36,053 nucleotides of DNA from NCBI RefSeq assembly GCF_001518015.1, contig NZ_LPUY01000042.1:1-36053 (forward strand). Reading direction: 5' to 3'. The notes under the pieces were generated by a model. That model made no database searches and had not been told where the DNA came from. It worked only from the letters and a program-made list of their open reading frames with translations. Origin of the DNA: Tritonibacter horizontis. GTDB taxonomy: Bacteria; Pseudomonadota; Alphaproteobacteria; Rhodobacterales; Rhodobacteraceae. Below are positions 33,377-36,053 of the stretch, piece after piece. The position numbers and the translations under genes were made by a program. The first letter of the stretch is position 1. Each line of letters starts with the position of its first letter.

Positions 33377-34390
33377 ATGGCCGCAAGAAAAAGCGCTCAG
33401 AAATCAAATATTTCCGCTGAAGAACTGACCAAGTATTACCGCGAAATGCTGCTGATCCGGCGATTCGAGGAAAAAGCAGGTCAGCTCTACGGCATGGGCC
33501 TGATCGGGGGCTTTTGTCACCTCTACATCGGTCAGGAAGCGGTGGTCGTCGGTCTTGAGGCCGCAGCCGAGGAAGGCGACAAACGCGTCACCTCCTATCG
33601 CGACCACGGCCATATGCTGGCCTGCGGCATGGACCCCAATGGTGTCATGGCCGAACTGACCGGGCGCGAGGGCGGCTATTCCAAGGGGAAAGGCGGCTCC
33701 ATGCATATGTTCTCGAAAGAGAAACATTTCTATGGCGGCCACGGCATCGTCGGCGCGCAGGTGCCGCTTGGCGCCGGTCTGGCCTTCTCCGACAAATACC
33801 GGGGCAACGACCGCGTCACCTTCACCTATTTCGGTGATGGCGCGGCCAACCAGGGCCAGGTCTACGAGACCTACAACATGGCCCAACTCTGGGACCTGCC
33901 GGTGGTTTTTGTCATTGAAAACAACCAATACGCTATGGGCACAAGCGTCCAGCGCTCGACCAAATCCCCGGCCCTGTGGAAACGCGGCGAAGCCTATGGC
34001 ATCGCGGGCGAAGAGGTCGACGGCATGAACGTGCTGGCGGTCAAAGAGGCCGGCGAACGCGCCGTCGCCCACTGCCGCGCCGGCAAAGGCCCCTATATCC
34101 TTGAGGTCAAAACCTACCGCTACCGGGGCCACTCCATGTCCGACCCCGCGAAATACCGCACCCGCGAAGAGGTGCAGAAAATGCGCGAGGAACGCGATCC
34201 CATCGAACAGATTCGCGAGATGCTGCTGACGGGCAAACACGCCACCGAAGAAGACCTCAAGGCGATCGACAAGGACATCAAGGACATCGTCAACAAGTCG
34301 GCTGATTTTGCCAAGGAAAGCCCGGAACCGGCGCTCGACGAGCTCTGGACCGATATCTACGCAGCCGACGTGCCGCAGAAAAGCGCCTGA
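33377..34390 (+). CDS. pdhA: Pyruvate dehydrogenase E1 component, alpha subunit
   Basis: A 337-residue subunit of the thiamine diphosphate-dependent E1, which decarboxylates pyruvate and acetylates the lipoyl group of E2. The ThDP/Mg motif runs from GDGAANQGQ (153-161) to ENN (181-183). Other family pieces are [37 protein letters not shown]-like [25 protein letters not shown] and the phosphorylation-loop region [15 protein letters not shown]. It starts [32 protein letters not shown] at ATG 33377, with GGGGGAG about 10 bases upstream. It is the first gene of pdhA-pdhB-pdhC, 17 bases before pdhB. Confidence 0.97.
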   Translation: MAARKSAQKSNISAEELTKYYREMLLIRRFEEKAGQLYGMGLIGGFCHLYIGQEAVVVGLEAAAEEGDKRVTSYRDHGHMLACGMDPNGVMAELTGREGGYSKGKGGSMHMFSKEKHFYGGHGIVGAQVPLGAGLAFSDKYRGNDRVTFTYFGDGAANQGQVYETYNMAQLWDLPVVFVIENNQYAMGTSVQRSTKSPALWKRGEAYGIAGEEVDGMNVLAVKEAGERAVAHCRAGKGPYILEVKTYRYRGHSMSDPAKYRTREEVQKMREERDPIEQIREMLLTGKHATEEDLKAIDKDIKDIVNKSADFAKESPEPALDELWTDIYAADVPQKSA

Positions 34391-34407
34391 GGGGAGAGAC
34401 AACGATT

Positions 34408-35781
34408 ATGGCAACTGAAATTCTGATGCCCGCCCTGTCGCCGACCATGGAGGAAGGCACGCTGGCCAAATGGCTGGTCAAAGAGGGTGATACCGTAGGC
34501 TCCGGCGATATCCTCGCCGAGATTGAAACCGACAAGGCCACCATGGAATTCGAAGCCGTGGACGAAGGCGTGGTGGGCAAGATCCTGATCGCCGAAGGCA
34601 CCGAAGGCGTCAAGGTGAACACCCCCATCGCCATCCTGGTGGAAGAGGGCGAAAGCGTCGAGGATGCGGTCGCCGCCGCAGACAGCGCCGACGCCGCCCC
34701 GGCAGCTGCCCCGGCCGAGGCCGCGAAGGCCCCCGCCAAGGCCGCCGCGCCCGCAGCGCCCGAGGTGGACGAAAGCCCGGATTATCCCGAGGGCACCGAA
34801 GTGGTCGCCACCACGGTCCGCGAAGCATTGCGCGACGCCATGGCCGAAGAAATGCGCGGCAATGAAAACGTGTTCCTGATGGGCGAAGAAGTCGCCGAAT
34901 ATCAGGGCGCCTACAAGATCAGCCAGGGCCTGCTGGATGAATTCGGCGCCAAACGCGTGATCGATACGCCGATCACCGAACACGGCTTTGCCGGCATCGC
35001 CACCGGCGCCGCCTTTGGCGGTCTGCAGCCGATCGTCGAATTCATGACCTTCAACTTCGCCATGCAGGCGATTGACCACATCATCAACTCCGCCGCCAAG
35101 ACGCTTTATATGTCCGGCGGCCAGATGGGGGCACCGATGGTGTTCCGGGGTCCCAACGGCGCCGCCGCCCGCGTTGGCGCCCAGCACTCGCAGTGCTATG
35201 CCGCGTGGTACATGCAGATCCCCGGCCTCAAGGTGGCGATGCCCTACTCCGCCGCCGACGCCAAGGGCCTGCTGAAATCCGCGATCCGCGATCCCAACCC
35301 GGTGATCTTCCTGGAAAACGAAATCCTCTATGGCAAATCCTTTGACGTGCCCAAGATGGATGACTTCACCGTTCCGTTCGGCAAGGCAAAGATCTGGCGC
35401 AAGGGCGAGGATGTCACCATCGTCTCCTTTGGAATCGGCATGACCTATGCCCTTGAAGCAGCAGAGAAACTGGCCGAGGACGGCATCAGTGCCGAGGTCA
35501 TCGACCTGCGCACCCTGCGTCCGATGGACCTGCCTGCGGTGATCAAATCGGTGATGAAGACCAACCGTCTGGTCACCGTCGAAGAAGGCTTCCCGCAGGG
35601 GTCTGTCGGCGGGTACATCGCCAGCCAGGTCATGCAGCAGGCATTCGACTACCTCGATGCGCCGATCATCACCTGCACTGGCAAGGACGTGCCCATGCCC
35701 TATGCGGCCAACCTCGAAAAACACGCGCTGATCACCACCGACGAGGTGATCGAGGCGGTGAAACAAGTGACCTATCGGTAA
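34408..35781 (+). CDS. pdhB: Pyruvate dehydrogenase E1 component, beta subunit, with N-terminal lipoyl domain
   Basis: A 457-residue subunit. Residues 1-78 are a lipoyl domain ([17 protein letters not shown]..., lipoyl lysine K43 in ETDKATMEF). An Ala/Pro-rich swinging linker (about 88-125) follows, then the transketolase-like beta subunit (about 132-457), beginning [15 protein letters not shown] and containing [39 protein letters not shown] and [15 protein letters not shown]-like [16 protein letters not shown] lipoyl domain on E1-beta is a known trait of many alphaproteobacterial complexes. A GGGGAGAG ribosome site precedes ATG 34408. Its lipoyl domain differs from that of pdhC at only about 12 of 86 residues. 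Confidence 0.96.
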   Translation: MATEILMPALSPTMEEGTLAKWLVKEGDTVGSGDILAEIETDKATMEFEAVDEGVVGKILIAEGTEGVKVNTPIAILVEEGESVEDAVAAADSADAAPAAAPAEAAKAPAKAAAPAAPEVDESPDYPEGTEVVATTVREALRDAMAEEMRGNENVFLMGEEVAEYQGAYKISQGLLDEFGAKRVIDTPITEHGFAGIATGAAFGGLQPIVEFMTFNFAMQAIDHIINSAAKTLYMSGGQMGAPMVFRGPNGAAARVGAQHSQCYAAWYMQIPGLKVAMPYSAADAKGLLKSAIRDPNPVIFLENEILYGKSFDVPKMDDFTVPFGKAKIWRKGEDVTIVSFGIGMTYALEAAEKLAEDGISAEVIDLRTLRPMDLPAVIKSVMKTNRLVTVEEGFPQGSVGGYIASQVMQQAFDYLDAPIITCTGKDVPMPYAANLEKHALITTDEVIEAVKQVTYR

Positions 35782-35794
35782 AGGAGAGCGAGAG

Positions 35795-36053
35795 ATGCCC
35801 ACTGAAATTCTCATGCCCGCCCTCTCTCCCACCATGGAAGAAGGCACGCTGGCAAAATGGCTCGTGAAGGAGGGCGATACCGTCTCCTCCGGCGATCTGA
35901 TTGCCGAGATCGAAACCGACAAGGCAACGATGGAGTTCGAGGCCGTGGACGAAGGGATCGTTGGCAAGATCCTCGTCGCCGAAGGCTCCGAAGGGGTGAA
36001 GGTGAACACCCCCATCGCGGTGCTGCTGGAAGACGGCGAAAGCGCCGATGATG
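35795..36053 (+). CDS. pdhC: Dihydrolipoamide acetyltransferase E2 of pyruvate dehydrogenase (partial, cut by window end)
   Basis: Only the first 86 codons are in the window. They encode an intact lipoyl domain ([22 protein letters not shown]..., lipoyl lysine K43 in ETDKATMEF) and the start of the following linker. The peripheral-subunit-binding and acetyltransferase domains lie beyond the edge. E2 takes the acetyl group from E1 to CoA and forms the core of the complex. AAGGAGAG at 35781-35788 precedes ATG 35795, 13 bases after the pdhB stop. That it is E2 rather than another lipoyl protein is inferred from operon order. Confidence 0.92.
   Translation, partial: MPTEILMPALSPTMEEGTLAKWLVKEGDTVSSGDLIAEIETDKATMEFEAVDEGIVGKILVAEGSEGVKVNTPIAVLLEDGESADD

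Noticed and set aside
34357-36015. A 552-codon minus-strand frame antisense to pdhB and pdhC
   Set aside because: It mirrors the codon bias of the pdh genes; the sense strand encodes intact E1-beta and E2.

Overview
The window is a GC-rich (roughly 60-65% by eye) stretch of an alphaproteobacterial chromosome. Several features point to Rhodobacterales, the Roseobacter/Rhodobacter group. These are an E1-beta subunit of pyruvate dehydrogenase with its own lipoyl domain, a septum-formation-initiator gene just upstream of pdhA, a bactofilin coupled to an M23 peptidase, an RppH of alphaproteobacterial type, and a chemoreceptor with two HAMP-like segments. This assignment comes from gene content and protein style; no marker gene was aligned. 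No rRNA, tRNA, CRISPR array, transposase or integrase was seen, and the region reads as core chromosome with a few accessory pieces.

Layout. 1-4.3 kb: a CHAD protein and a Prx5-type peroxiredoxin on the minus strand, divergent from a ferredoxin-reductase-like flavoprotein, rsmD and a HAD phosphatase. 4.3-10.1 kb: map (minus), a MscS channel, sfsA (minus), then a tight, partly overlapping plus-strand run of a CinA/MoaB-like protein, a GNAT, an AhpD-like protein and an OmpA-like protein. 10.2-12.0 kb: a LysR regulator divergent from a NIPSNAP protein and an ABM-type monooxygenase. 12.0-12.6 kb: a non-coding block full of hairpins. 12.6-16.5 kb: a DJ-1/PfpI protein and FadH (minus), then rppH and a small secreted Cys-rich protein. 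16.5-18.0 kb: a DMT exporter and a MarR regulator, divergent, with two perfect palindromes between them. 18.0-21.0 kb: an adenosine-kinase-like PfkB protein and nth (minus), an intergenic region with a striking inverted repeat, and an HTH/O6-alkylguanine-DNA alkyltransferase fusion. 21.0-25.0 kb: a small protein divergent from a YafY/WYL regulator, an OmpA-like lipoprotein, an FMN reductase and a ferritin-like DUF455 protein. 25.0-28.0 kb: the M23 peptidase/bactofilin pair and an orphan RTX protein. 28.0-30.5 kb: two tandem cyclophilins divergent from pgk. 30.7-36.05 kb: a chemoreceptor, the FtsB/DivIC-like gene, and pdhA-pdhB-pdhC, with pdhC cut by the window edge.

No complete multi-gene system of unknown type stands out. 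The material most worth following up is non-coding: (i) a modular hairpin-rich repeat present about five times between genes, (ii) a three-arm, 17-bp perfect inverted repeat near 19.9 kb, (iii) tandem MarR palindromes, (iv) a possible ribosome-site-masking hairpin in front of the DJ-1/PfpI gene, and (v) an AT-rich cluster of inverted repeats before pdhA. Among proteins, the orphan RTX gene with lower GC and no clear start codon, and the secreted Cys-rich protein whose start lies inside rppH, are the least ordinary.
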